Below, piece by piece: positions 51,725 to 63,514 of a stretch of DNA of 64,000 nt. The DNA is from Combretum micranthum (taxonomy: Eukaryota; Streptophyta; Magnoliopsida; Myrtales; Combretaceae), in NCBI GenBank assembly GCA_024138025.1, contig JAMXBD010000967.1, forward strand, positions 372,001 to 436,000. Reading direction: 5' to 3'. Position 1 is the first letter of the stretch. Every line of letters starts with the position of its first letter. The position numbers were made by a program, and so were the translations under genes. The notes beneath the pieces are model-generated. The model was not told the origin of the DNA and did not search any database. It saw only the letters and a program-made list of their open reading frames with translations.

Positions 51725-52960
51725 TATCACGCCCTGAGGGTACCCTAGTAGTAATAAACAAGATGCACTTGAATATTATTACTAGTTTACTTTTTGAGAA
51801 TGACATATTTTCAATAAACAGGATCTTTTAGTTGCTTTGATAAGAAGGACAAGTATATATAAGACATAAATTAGTAAACAACTATCATCCAAAGTTTGAG
51901 AGTAATAAAAATATTATAAACCATAACTTTTCTATAAAATCCTTCAAATACATAGCTAAAGTTTCTAATGTTAAATAGTTGTAACTAAAAATAGAAATAT
52001 AATCTTATCCTGCACTATTCCTTAAGCTTCAGCTTCTAAATTCTTACCGGAACCATGCTCCTGGAAGTAATGAGCCAAGGTCGCAATGTGAACCTAAAAG
52101 AACTGTTGGAGTGTGACCTAAACCATGGGCTTAGTGAATAACTAGAACTTACCACATATCAAACAAGTTTATTAACAATAATATGAAATGCAACAATCAA
52201 GCATATGTATAAATACAAGCTTGGATAACTTGGAATCCAAAGCGTGATGAAGATTTATGCCCTCTCATCGGGGTTGAAGGATCACAATCCATGGCTTACC
52301 TACCTAGGAGAGACTAAGCTTTCAAGAAAACAACAATACTCACTTTAATTGTCTCTTTGAATTTATTATGTCTTAAACACTCATTTCCTATTTAAGCTTT
52401 AGAAACTGCACCAAGTCTTAGTCATTTCCAAGCAATACCATAAGCGGCATCATTTATTTACCATTTAGTTCCTATGGGATCAACAAAACAAAGGTAATCT
52501 TATGATTAACTAATAACTTCTTTGCTTAGATAATCCAAGCATTACCACATATCCGAAACACTAACACATAGTAGGCTACCACTTACTCAAATGCTACTTT
52601 ATGCAAGACATGCAATGCATATTTAATTTCATTTATGGTACCAGTAGTTTTATTCAAGTTGAGGGTGATCAGTCAATGCACAGGCAATCAATCAAGTTAC
52701 ACAACTAATATAGTCATAAAGAATTCTGGTGTTATTATCATTAGAGTGACTTGGCAATCAATATTTCATATAACAAACAGTTCCCATAAACTCATACAGT
52801 ACACATAGGTTATTATCTTTTATTTATGGTTCGCTAAGTTACAAGCACAAGCAATATGATAAGATTGAGTTATTCATCTGCTCATGTTGATTAGTCGTAG
52901 TAGTTGTCAGGAACATCCTCACAAGTATCAAGATCGCCTATTGAGATGATTAATATATTC
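51725..52960 (-). mobile_element. LTR-M, truncated LTR (3' portion on the minus strand)
   Basis: It begins TATCACGCCCTGAGGGTACCC on the plus strand, the family terminus with a decayed second base. The intact acidic frame lies at 52891-52935 (DLDTCEDVPDNYYD-stop). The hairpin pair near 52240-52280 is decayed. Family similarity stops soon after the acidic frame; no far end or TSD partner was found. Confidence 0.6.
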
Positions 52961-53512
52961 ATTAATATCACATAAATTATATGATTAAACTCCTATGAGT
53001 GTCTAAGTGTCCTATATTGATGTTGGGTTTTCGTTCTATTACTATATTGGTCCTTTAGTAATCCTATGATAATCAAGTATTATTTCGTATTTATTTCCAT
53101 GTTGTTTGTCTTTATATATATTCCTCGGGTATTTGAAAATTTGATATTTAGTTAGCTCATTTTTATAGTTATTATTATTGTTATTTTTGTATTGCTCCTT
53201 ATTTGACTTAGTATAGTAACTCGTATTTATTTATTATTGTTTAGAATTATTAGTTTTCTTTTGATTTACTTGATATAATTTTCTTGTAATGTAAATGTAT
53301 CTCTTTATTCAAAAATTTAGATTGTTTGAATTTCCATTGTTATACGTCTGTCTATATGTATGCCTTTAAATAAATACTTGGTAATTACTATACTTCTAAC
53401 TTTTCTTGTAAAACATATTAAATTCATCTATAATGATAATAAAATTAGTAATATTAAGATTTGATAAATTTAAAAAAAATTTTCAAAAATATTAGTAGTA
53501 TTATCTTTTTGC
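52961..53512. other. AT-rich sequence without recognised features
   Basis: No gene or recognisable element is seen between LTR-M and the TAA microsatellite. Confidence 0.5.
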
Positions 53513-53515
53513 CAT

Positions 53516-53518
53516 AAT

Positions 53519-53590
<72 letters not shown>
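53516..53590. repeat. (TAA)n microsatellite
   Basis: About 24 TAA/AAT units with one interruption, adjoining the outer end of the chromovirus 3' LTR. Confidence 0.92.
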
Positions 53591-53592
<2 letters not shown>

Positions 53593-53595
53593 TAC

Positions 53596-56500
53596 TATCA
53601 TGCCCCAAAGGGTAGTCTAAAGGTAATAGTCTGCCGCAAGCTATATAAGACTTAGGAATTATCACCACAATCGTCCCATAGTCTTGTATAGATGCAAGGT
53701 GCACCTTTACGATAATAGAATATATGAACCAGTGGAGATAAATAGTTTAAATTGACATATTATAAGCATCAGGATAAAACCATGAGTCCACATAATTAAT
53801 TACAAAAATTTCTAGGGGCATTCCCTCGCGAAATAATATCGAGTTTTATAAAAGTCTTTACTGTCATCCGATAAATAATAGGGTTTCCTATGGAAGTCTA
53901 CACAAAATCGAACATAAACTTCTAATGGAAACTCCTACTTCCGGTACCTACTCGGTGTGATGCCTCGGCCTTAACCAAATATACGGGTACTACAATAAGA
54001 AAAAGCTGTGGGGGTGTAAGCTACACTAGCTTAGTGAGTGACTACTTCCATAAAAACATTATAACAATTCAATCAATCAAGTTAATTAATCAATCGTATG
54101 GAATGCATCAATCACATAAACAAACAATCATATGATCAGCTGGAAATCATATGTGAATGGATTTACGCCCTCCATTCGAGGTTAGCAGATTAACAGATAC
54201 TGTGGTACTATTGTTGAATTAAGAAGACATTTATGGATTACGGATAACCAACTTATGTTGTTTATGGATCACAATCAACCAACTCATTTACGTCGTTTAT
54301 GGATCACGATGAACCAACTTTTAGCCGTTTACGGATCACGGGTAACCAACATATGCCAATGCTCCATCCCCATCATGAAGTGAATGTGTCTATATTAATT
54401 TATCAAACCGAAGAATCATTAATACCAATTTCTTAGGTGATCAACAATTACGTAGACAATCATTCCTATAATACTCTAAACAAGTATGAGTTAGTCACCC
54501 GATTTCGATATTCTTAATACCCTTTCTCAACTCAACAATAACATACATATTTCCCCATAATTCCCATCATGCAATTCCACTTTTATCTTTTGCCTATGAT
54601 CTAGTGCAACTAATTGTTACAATTACAAGCAATAATGAAATTAGGAAGTAATACTCACTCGGCCATGGGTCATCGGTTTTTTAGTAATAGTAATCCAAGG
54701 TAATGAATCATCGGGATCCAAGTCACCTATATGAAAGAAATACCCAAATGAGTATTTCAACTCATAACTAATCCATTTTATTTCATAAAAGTTATTAAGT
54801 TTGTAATTTCTGTCATTGGTGGAAATTTCAACTTAAATTGGCCATAACTTGGTCATTTTAACTCGGAATTTTGCAAATTATATATAGATTTCTATCTACT
54901 TCGAAAGATATATCTAATTATAATATAATATCTAAGTTTTGAAAATTTTAGGTCTTGAAAGGTCCGAACAGATCTGGTCAGTAAGCGAATTTTCATTTTT
55001 CGAGATTGTTTTGTAAAGAATTATGATAATACTACTATCCAAGCCAAATATGCATGCAACAATAACAATCACTATCATGAATGGTATGTTATGAGTTTCC
55101 TATATGCATATTCATGATGAGATTCTATTAAAATATTTTGAGACTTTTATTTTACAAGATATCATGAGTTCTTAATCTAGTAAGTTCAACTTTTGTTTTT
55201 GACCAACCACACTTGTTTTAGAGATTTTCCTTATTAAAACTTACTTGTTCTTGCTAAAATTACTTCTATATCACATCTATTTCTTATGGTCTTCATTTTT
55301 CAACATAAATCCTCATTCTACACATTGTAAACAAGTGTTTATATATTAGCCATTCCTAAATCCAAATTTTTGTAAAAAGATAGTTTTTGAGTGATTTCTT
55401 TGAGAAAAACTTGTTCAATACTTTAAAATTCCAAGCTCCATTATTCCTATCCCCTAAGGGCTTCATTTCTTCAATAAAACTTCCATTTTGAATTTGAAAA
55501 GTAGGTGTTCACATATCCTCTTTTCCTAGTTACGAATTTCATGCAATTATCTTAAGATCAATTTTTTCTATCTTGTAAATATTTCTTGTTTAACAAATTC
55601 CTCTTAGTAGATCTTCCTTTCACTCACAAAAATCATTTCCTATTGTTATCTATTCCATTAGCTCTTCATTTTTCACATAAAAATCATGTTTTAGAGTTGA
55701 AAAGTAGGTTTTCAAAATGTGACTCATTTTCCATCCGAATTTACAAAAGCTTGTTTTTATAAACCAAAGTTGTTCTTGACCTTTTTGGCTCACATTCATA
55801 AATATCCTAACTTCTAGAAGTATTAAAACATTCATTTACATAAGACAAGATATTTATGACCATTTGCTCATCCTACACATAATAAATGCATGAGATCTAC
55901 AATGTCATGTAAGAGAGTAAATGTTTAAGAGCTAGATCTAAGTGTAATGATCATGTTATATGCATGAAATGAGATATACTACTTATGACAATGATGTAGT
56001 AGCAAGTTTCCTACATGAACTCATCACTACATGAGCATATATTATGATTATGAGAAAAACACAAGCTTTAACACAAGATCCACAACTTGTGATGGCTTGA
56101 TATTCATGTTCTAGTAGTTTCATATCCCTAGCATGAAGCTCATGAGGATTTTTGTGAATCTACACATGAATGATCTAGCCATTACATGTCTTGGTGGTAG
56201 TATAGTTTAGATCTATACCTATTTAGGCTTTAGAACAAGAGGAGTTGAAGAAAGAAAATTGTTGTGTGAGAGTGTGTGTGTGTGTTGGGAGACTCACGGT
56301 AAAGGAGTAAAAGAGGGAGAGAATTTGTAAAATTTTGACAAAGTGAAAATGAGGAAAGAGAGTGAAGAATAAAAGAATATTTATGGTAGGTTGAATTAGG
56401 GTTTGTGTTGATTAAAATAAAGAAAGAAAAATAAAACAATTGAGAGAAAAATAGGGAAGGGTGCGCCGGCCATTAGGAGGAAGAGAGGAGAGATTAATGA

Positions 56501-57087
56501 TTTTGTAAAATTTTCAAATTAAAATATGTAATAATATGCATTGGAAAAGTAATTGTAAGGAAAGTGATGTAATAAGGTATGGTTTAGTTGTAAGGATGTA
56601 AAAATAGGTTATGGTTTGTGAGTGTGAGTAGGGTATAGGCTTGTACTTGTAAATAGTAATGAATAGTAGATAAGACAATTAAATTACCTGTTAGTAAAGA
56701 AAATACGATATAAGGGCTATAACTATAATTTTTATAAACTGAAAAATTATAATAAATATATATTTGAATTTCTTATTAAATTCCGGTCTTAATGAGTATT
56801 CCGAAATATTTTTCCAATTCCGAGTCCCGGGAGCCGATTTTTCGAAACGGATCTCGGTTGGGTCGAAACAGATAATTTTTCGAAAACTAAAATTTTTAAG
56901 TTTCGTTATATTCTTTGGAACTATAATCTATATTAACTTACTCTCAAAAGATTTATGGTTTTATTCTTGGTGGAGCTGAACTTAGGGTTTCTAGGTTCTT
57001 GCTAACCCTAGCTATTCCGGTTTAGGGTTTCGGTTTTGATTCTGCTCACGAAGTCAAGCTTGGCTTCAGAGAAAACCGGGACTTACA
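53596..57087 (-). mobile_element. LTR-N, 3' LTR of the chromovirus
   Basis: This 3492-bp LTR runs on the minus strand from TGTAAGTCCCGG to GGGGCATGATA. It directly follows a purine tract (AAGGTGGGTAGGT, 57088-57100) and the end of the pol frame, which proves it is a 3' LTR and ties the solo LTRs of this window to a chromovirus. The hairpin pair is at 54129-54177. The minisatellite slot holds about four GTTTATGGATCACGAT-like units (54215-54345). The acidic frame near 54690-54735 has a 1-base deletion. The palindromic core is at about 54826-54870. Confidence 0.88.
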
Positions 57088-57100
57088 ACCTACCCACCTT
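57088..57100 (-). other. Polypurine tract of the chromovirus
   Basis: AAGGTGGGTAGGT on the minus strand directly abuts the TGTAAG start of the 3' LTR. This is the position and composition expected for the plus-strand primer of a Ty3/gypsy element. Confidence 0.8.
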
Positions 57101-57129
57101 AAACAGAGTTTTTTCCTCAAAAATGAAAC

Positions 57130-57320
57130 TTACATACCTTGGTTCTCAAATAATTCAGGATACTTCCTTTGAATTTCCTCCTCAACTTCCCAAGTTGCTT
57201 TTTCGAAGGCATGATTTTTCCATAACACCTTTAGATACCAGATTTCTCTTTTCTGTAACTTTTGAGTTTTCTTATCCAAAATTTTCATCGAATGTTCTTC
57301 ATAGGTGAGATTTTCTTTTA
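57130..57320 (-). pseudogene. Chromovirus pol C-terminus: chromodomain
   Basis: The frame contains KILDKKTQKLQKREI, then YLKVLWKNHAFEKATWEVEE and YPELF, the classical integrase-linked chromodomain of plant chromoviruses (Tekay/Del type). In that family the module is thought to steer integration towards particular chromatin. A stop (57130-57132) closes pol 42 bp before the LTR. The domain itself reads open, but stops and frame changes separate it from integrase, so no full polyprotein can be made. Confidence 0.82.
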
Positions 57321-57639
57321 AATGAATGGGTTCAACTCCAATACCCTTTCGGGGTCTGGTACCTATTTCCTTAGCACCGATACATGGAACACCTTATGGA
57401 CTCTGATAAATTTGGTAGCAAAGCTAGTCAGTATGCTAAATCTCCGACTCTTTCCAAGATTTCGAAGGGTCCAATATATATCTCGGGCTCAACTTTCCTT
57501 GTGTAAGCGTTCTCTTTATACTCTTGATCGGGTTTATCTTTAGATACACATGGTCGCACACTTTAAATTCAAATTCCCTTCTTTTCAAGTCTGCCAAACT
57601 CTTTTGTCCATCATGGCTTCTTTCATTTTTGTTGAATGA

Positions 57640-58470
57640 TTCTTACCTTATCGACAGCCTCTTGTACTAACTCTGATCCGATAGCAAGCTTTTCCACATC
57701 ATTCCAAAACAGAGGGGACCTACAATGCCGTCCATATGAGGCTTCGTAGGGTGGCATCTTAATGGTTGAGTGATAACTGTTATTGTTAGCAAACTCAATG
57801 AGGGGTATATGGTTTTCCTAGTTCTCTTTGAATTCCAAAACACAATCTCTTAACATGTCTTCCAAGGTTTGGATTGTCCGCTCAGACTGCCTATCCATCT
57901 GAGGGTGGTATGTGGTACTAAAGTGTAACTTTGTACCAAAACTCCTCTGTAGACTTATCTAGAACTTGGACACGAATCTCGGGTCCTTATCTGAAATGAT
58001 TCCTGCTGGTATGCTGTGTAGCCGTATAATTTCTCGAATGTAGATCTCAGCTAACTTGTCTATTGTATGCGTCATATTAATAAGTAAGAAGTGCGTTGAC
58101 TTAGTTAACCGATCCACTATTACCCATACTGCGTCACAACCCAAGGAAGTCCTTGGAAAACCACACACAAAATCCATAGATACCTGATCCCACTTCTATT
58201 CAGGGATGGGTAAAGGATTTAATAATCCTCCTGGTCTTTGGTGTTCTATTTTCACTTATTGGTAAATCAAGCACTTCATTACATAATCTGCTATATCCTT
58301 TTTCATGCCATTCCACCAATAGTGGCTTTTAAATTCTGGTACATCTTGGTACCTCCAGGATGCATAGTGTAATCGGAGTTGTGGGCTTCACTCATTATTT
58401 CTTTTCTTAAATTCCCATCTTCGGGCACACATAATCTACCCTTCATCCTGACCACATCTTCATCATCTAC
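57640..58470 (-). pseudogene. Chromovirus integrase (decayed)
   Basis: Reading down the minus strand: an HHCC-type zinc-binding remnant (EAHNSDYTMHPGGTKMYQ, then YVMKCLIY, where the last cysteine is tyrosine); the catalytic core with MDFVCGFPRT, VDRLTKSTHFL and IISDKDPRF (57959-58177), giving the first two acidic residues of DD35E; then HPQMDRQSERTIQTLEDM (about 57850-57890) with the third. The usual TDGQSER is MDRQSER here. The C-terminal part follows with MPPYEASYGRHCRSPLC (about 57710-57770). Several stops and frame changes make it non-functional. Confidence 0.85.
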
Positions 58471-58479
58471 CGCAAAGTC

Positions 58480-59070
58480 CAGGTATTTTCCTTCTTAAGT
58501 TCCTTTTTAATCCTTTGCATTATTTCATCATACCTTTGAGCTTCTTTGATCCTTTCAATCAAGGTTGGTTCTAATACTAAATTAGCTATTTCAAGCTCCA
58601 CATTTTGGTCTACGAACTCAATTCTCAGCTTTTCAAAATCTCTGATTAGATCTCCTTGACTTGTGATTAAAGCAGTGACTTCTCCATAATTTTTCCAACT
58701 TAGGGCATTTACAACCGCATTCACTTTCCCTGGACAGTAATTTATTCTGAAATCATAGTCCTTTATCAGTTCCAACCATCTTTTTTGCCTCATGTTTAAT
58801 TCCTTCTGTGTGAATAAATACTTAAGACTTTTGTGATTTGTGTATACTTCACACCTTTGTCCATGCAAAAAATGTCTCCAAAGTTTTAGGGCAAAAACGA
58901 TTGTGGCCAATTCCAGATTATGTGTAGGATAGTTCTGCTCATGAGGTCTTAATTGTAGAGAGGCATAGGTAATAACCTTTCCTTCTTGCATTAGTACACA
59001 TCCAAGGCCATTCCTTGAAGCGTCCCTATGCACCATATAACACTTTTCCGGGTCTGCAGAACTAAGATTA
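58480..59070 (-). pseudogene. Chromovirus RNase H (decayed)
   Basis: The frame at 58467-59036 begins [17 protein letters not shown] and continues [44 protein letters not shown] and [14 protein letters not shown]. Family members normally have TDHKSL and ADALS; both aspartates read as asparagine here, so the active site is damaged even where the frame is open. A stop and frame change separate it from reverse transcriptase. Confidence 0.85.
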
Positions 59071-59079
59071 GTACCGATA

Positions 59080-60019
59080 CCAACCGTTGTTTCAACTCTT
59101 GGAAACTCTATTCTCGTTTATCCATCCAAACAAACTTTTCGCTCTTTTGTGTCAACTGAGTCAGAGGCTTAGCTATCTTCGAAAAATCCTTTACAAACTT
59201 GCGATAATAGCCAGCTAATCCTAAGAAACTTCTTACTTCGGTTACTATTTGTGGCTGTTTCCAATCCACTACAACCTTAATCTTTTCTAGGTCAAATGAT
59301 ATCCCTTCTTCTGTTACAACATGCTCAAGAAAAGATATTTTATCCAACCAAAAGTCACACTTAGATAATTTGGCGTACAACTTGTTTTCCCTCAAAGTTT
59401 GTAACGCCATCCAAAGATGTTCCTCATGTTGTTCCTTATTCTTGGAGTATATCAAAATATCATCGATAAAGACTATTACACACTTATCCAGAAGTGACTT
59501 GTAGACCCTGTTCATAAGATCCATAAATGCAGCTGGTGTATTGGTCTGTCCAAATGACATCACTAGAAATTCATAATGTCTATAATGGGTACGAAAAGCG
59601 TTTTGGTACATCCTCAGGCTTTATTCTTAGTTGATGATATCCTGAGCACAAATCAATGCGTGATAACATACACATTCCTTGGAGTTGATCAAACAAATCA
59701 TCAATCCTCGGGAGGGGTATCGATTCTTGACTGTAACCTTGTTTAGCTCACAATAATCGATACATAATCTCATAGATCCGTCTTTCTTCTTTATAAATTG
59801 AACAGGTGTGTTCCATGGCGACACGCTTGGTCTTATGAATTTCTTATCTAAGAGTTCCTGTAATTGAGTCTTTAGCTCCTTTAACTTAGCCAGTGCCATC
59901 CGGTATGGTGCCTTAGATATTAGTTCAGTATTTGGAGCCAAAACAATTTCAAAATCAACTTCTCTTTTCGGGGGTAACCCAGGTAATACTTCTAGAAACA
60001 CATCCAAATACTCATTCAC
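59080..60019 (-). pseudogene. Chromovirus reverse transcriptase (decayed)
   Basis: The N-terminal part (60019 to about 59670) carries [35 protein letters not shown] and [21 protein letters not shown] frame change lies near 59640. The next open part (59611-59108) carries [20 protein letters not shown], the catalytic motif [13 protein letters not shown] (FIDD for the usual YxDD), [12 protein letters not shown] and [16 protein letters not shown]. The order and motifs are typical of Ty3/gypsy reverse transcriptase. Confidence 0.88.
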
Positions 60020-60159
60020 TACTGGTATATCCTTTTCCCCTCAAGCATCCTCCTCATCAACATACCTTCGATAGGCACTACCTCTTCATCTTCCATCATC
60101 AACTCAAAAGAATTTAATCCAAGTTTTCTTGGAACTATGGTTTCTCCAACAAACTCCAC

Positions 60160-60545
60160 TCCTTTTCCCAATTAATCATTGAAGTTTATTATCCTCTTTT
60201 GGCAATCCACTACAGCTTTAACCTTGCTTAACCAGTTCATGCCAAGTATAACTTCATACTTATTCATCTCCAACACTATCAAATCACTCATGGATTGATG
60301 CCTTAGATCTCCAATGGACAATCCCTTATCATTTCTCGAGTTGACACGACACTTCCTATGGGTGTTTTAATTCTCAGACTAGTGATAGTTGTAGCTAGAG
60401 GCAAACCAAGTCGTCTAACCAAACTAGTGGTGATGAATGAGTAGGTTGCTCCAGTGTCAAACAAAACATAAGCCTCAATTTCATTCACCCATATGTGCCC
60501 TGTGTTCAACAAATGTCTATCATTAATCGATCCTAGATTGCTCAC
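60160..60545 (-). pseudogene. Chromovirus aspartic protease (decayed)
   Basis: The frame at 60303-60545 contains AYVLFDTGATYSFITTSL, the DTGA active-site loop of retropepsins. After a stop the homology continues with NKYEVILGMNWLSKVKAVVDC (about 60190-60270), the usual GMDWL region with D changed to N. The protease normally matures gag-pol. Confidence 0.82.
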
Positions 60546-60849
60546 ACAACTTATTTATCCTAAACTTAGATTTTTAAATTTTTACAAGTTTTAAAGTTTT
60601 ACAAGAATTGGCAAATAAGGAAATTTTAACTCTTAAGAGGGTTTCGCGACTAACTTGTGACTAAGCCGACATCATCACTGCTACCGTAGTTCACAGCTAC
60701 CAGTTCTACTTCCTCATCATCATCTTCTCCAATCATCTACTGGTCCTCGAAATTGTAGAGTCTCATCCATGCATAGCTGATGCCGTACGACTTCCACTTC
60801 TACTTCCAAATCTCATAATGCTTGCATTGCCTGGTATTCCAAAAGATCA

Positions 60850-61844
60850 GGCCGCCACACTCCTCCTCTATGAGCATTTAGTGGCCAGGTGCCCTTTTTC
60901 TTTATAGCTAAAGCAGGTCACTGCCATTTTCTTTGGACATGCATAGACTATGTGACCAGATTTGCCACAATAGTAACACTTGTTCCTCAACTGCGGACTC
61001 TGTCTAGGGTAATGGGCCTCTTACACTTCCACCAAGTGATATTAGCCTTTAACTGATTCGGCCTCCCACTAGCATTGTCCTTAAATCCGTGATAGGGCTT
61101 GTATCTTTTTCTCTTAAACCCTGAACTTGAGGCATCGAACGACCTCTTTCCAAACACTCTCTTATCGGGTTCTTGGTATTTTCTCTTCTTGGCTCCTTCA
61201 ATCACCCGAGCCTTTTCTACCAACTCCAGGTAGGTTCTCATTCCAAATTCTTCTAGCTTAATCCTTAGATCTTCATCCAGACCTCCCAAAAATACCTGTT
61301 TCTTCAACTCTTTGCTATCCCTAAAAGATTCAGGTGCATACTGCAACAGATGAGTGAACTCAGTCTCATATTATTCCACGATTCTACCTTTCTACTTGAC
61401 ATGTAGGAAGTCTGCACTGTACTTTACTCTCAAACTGGAGGGAAAATAATTTTCCAAGAATTCCCGGTGAAACAACTCCCATTTGACGGGTAGGGTTAGG
61501 GTTAAGCTTCTTCTTTTAGAGTCCCACCAGACTCTTGCATTATATCTTAACATATAAGTGTCACATTCCAATTGTAAATATGGTGGAGTCTCATAAGCTG
61601 CAAAGGAGGGCTCAATTTGAGCCAGCCAGTCTTCGGCTTCATCGAGTTTACCGAAAGCTCCATCAAAATACTGATTGCTCTTTATAAAACCCGGTAGAAA
61701 GCTTCGGTAAGGTCTCCGATATGGTGGAGGTGGTGGTAAAGGTGTGTTATAAGAATGATCCTCCTGTGGAGCCAGGACCTCGGAAGTCACTTCTCGGTGA
61801 TCTGCAGCTGGTGGTGGTATCAAGGCAAAATCCCTGACATTTTG
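60850..61844 (-). pseudogene. Chromovirus gag, main part with zinc knuckle
   Basis: The open part at 61392-61843 carries PGFIKSNQYFDGAFGKLDEA, AEDWLAQIEPSFAAYE and WELFHREFLENYFP, the capsid-like core of chromovirus gag. Two in-frame stops separate it from YAPESFRDSKELKKQVFLGG and the basic RKRYKPYHG region. A CCHC zinc knuckle CYYCGKSGHIVYAC lies at 60937-60978. A second knuckle, CFSYKEKGHLATKC, has tyrosine where the second cysteine should be, and a stop follows. A SINE-like cluster cuts the coding sequence at 61845. Confidence 0.82.
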
Positions 61845-62704
61845 TGTCACGCCCCGCCCCCACAAGCGACGGCAATGTGATGCCAGGGCAGGCAAACCCA
61901 CCACTGGCCCCCTAGTGGTAATGGCTGACATCCACCCTCAGGTGAGACCCCAACCAACGCATGCCCCACAGGGTACCACGGGCACTATAAATATTGTTAC
62001 CCTTAGGCAGAGTTGAACCCAGTCTGCAGCCTTAGGATTCGAACCCCAGACCTAAGGCTTTTGCCTGCCCCAAAGGCAGCACCTTTCACCAGTTGAGTTT
62101 TATGTCACACCCCACCCCGCAAGCGACGGCGATGTGATGCCAGGGCAGGCAAACCCACCACTGGCCCCCTAGTGGTAATGATCGCCACTACCATTGATCA
62201 TGGTGACCCCAACCAACGCATGCCCCAAAGGGTACCACGGGCACTATAGGTATTGTTACCCTTAGGCAGAGTTGAACCTAGTCTGCAGACTTTAGGATTC
62301 GAACCCCAGACCTAAGGCTTTTGTCTGCCCCAAAGGAAGCACCTTTCACCAGTTGAGCTGTAGATCAATTGGTGAAAGGTGCTGCCTTTGGGGTAGGCAA
62401 AAGCCTTAGGTCTGGGGTTCGAATCCTAGAGTTTGCAGACTGGGTTCAACTCTGCCTAAGGGTAACAATACCTATAGTGCCCGTGGTACCTTGTGGGGCA
62501 TGCGTTGGTTGGGGTCACCATGATGCAATGGTGGTGTCGGCCATTACCATTAGGGGGCCAGCGGTGGTTGTCTGCCCTAGCATCACATCGTCATCGCCTG
62601 CGGGGGGGGGTGTGACAGTGTTGGCCATTACCACTAGGGGGCTAGTGGTGGGTTTGCCTGCCCTGACATCACATCACCGTCGCCTGCGGGGGCGGGGTAT
62701 GACA
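61845..62704. mobile_element. Palindromic cluster of tRNA-derived SINE-like units
   Basis: Unit S1 (61845-62102, minus), S2 (62103 to about 62358, minus), S3 (about 62359-62617, plus) and S4 (62618-62704, plus, 3' part only). Each full unit is about 258 bp, with a pol III A box (TAGATCAATTGG, 62361-62372 in S3) and B box (GGTTCGAATCC at 62416-62426; inverted at 62035-62045 and 62295-62305). Units end GGGGCGTGACA or similar. S2 and S3 form a large inverted repeat about 62358. S1 and S4 give the cluster inverted outer ends of about 85 bp. It is flanked by ttttg (61840-61844) and ctttg (62705-62709). Confidence 0.72.
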
Positions 62705-62920
62705 CTTTGTCCTCGTTGCGGGTTCTGATTTTGATTTTGATTCTGGATGAATGTGTTTGGAAGATTGGCCAGTTGCCTAATCGCATTGATCATCTCATTT
62801 TGTGGATTATGGGGTGCTACTCCCTGTTGGTTTGTTTGAGATATAACGGGTTGGTTGGCTTCGTTTGGGAGAGGTTCGTGCTCCTGATTGTGAATCCGTC
62901 AGTTTCGTCTGTTAGCACAT
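62705..62920 (-). pseudogene. Chromovirus gag, N-terminal part
   Basis: This part carries MINAIRQLANLPNTFIQNQN, a Q/N-rich linker and NPQRGQ, after which the SINE cluster intervenes; the frame resumes at QNVRDFALIPPP. Upstream are NQEHEPLPNEANQPVISQ and a likely start ATG at 62918-62920 that is one base out of frame. One stop (CGA-to-TGA type) is present. No primer-binding site or 5' LTR terminus adjoins it. Confidence 0.65.
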
Positions 62921-63514
62921 TATTCCGTAAGTTTTAAGGTTTCGCTTTAAGTTTGAGTTTTAAAGCTAAATTTTGAAACCATGGAATTATAAAATCAACT
63001 AAATATTTCTGAAGACAAGGGATTAAAATAGGAATCCCAAATCATGAAATCTCAATAATAAATTAAAATAAAACATTGAAGTATAATGCTCATAATAGAA
63101 CCATAAAGTCAAAATCAATCATGATGATGTGATGAATGGGATGATGCTCATGCGTCTAAAATCGGTTGTTATCCATTATGATTATTGCATAAACTTTAAT
63201 TATTCGAAATACTTTGTTACTCATATTAAGAAATGGTACTATTCCTTTGAGTAAAACACATAGAATTTCATTAGAAAGCGAGGTCTTACATTAGTCAATA
63301 TTTTTACTTTCAAGTACACAAAACTTACCTTATTGCTATTCTAATACTAATCCTACACTCTAATAGCCGATTAAAAGAAACAACAATAAAAGGTAAAAGT
63401 TACACCATATAAGATCTATTAAAGAACCTAAGAGCAAATTGGCATCTCGCATTGCTCATTACAAAATTCCTATTGGACTATAGGGGTTTAGCTTGTTTCC
63501 ATCTTTCTCCTTCA
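62921..63514 (-). other. Probable leader upstream of gag
   Basis: No coding sequence is seen. The minus strand has a perfect donor-like AAG|GTAAGT near 63332 and an acceptor-like TTGTCTTCAG near 63011, so a leader intron is possible. TGTAAGACCTCGC on the minus strand at 63290 resembles an LTR start but has no partner. Confidence 0.35.

Noticed and set aside
53501..53704. Open frame with poly-Tyr/poly-Ile
   Set aside because: It is translation of the TAA microsatellite.
53591..57092. TSD for the chromovirus using actac on the left and accta on the right of LTR-N
   Set aside because: The right side is internal polypurine sequence, not flank; the real partner TSD would lie beyond the missing 5' LTR.
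62416..62426. A tRNA gene at the perfect B box
   Set aside because: No cloverleaf with an acceptor stem can be made; the box is part of a repeated ~258-bp SINE-like unit.
63280..63292. Start of a 5' LTR for the chromovirus (TGTAAGACCTCGC on the minus strand)
   Set aside because: It does not match the 3' LTR start beyond TGTAAG, and no LTR end or primer-binding site follows before gag.
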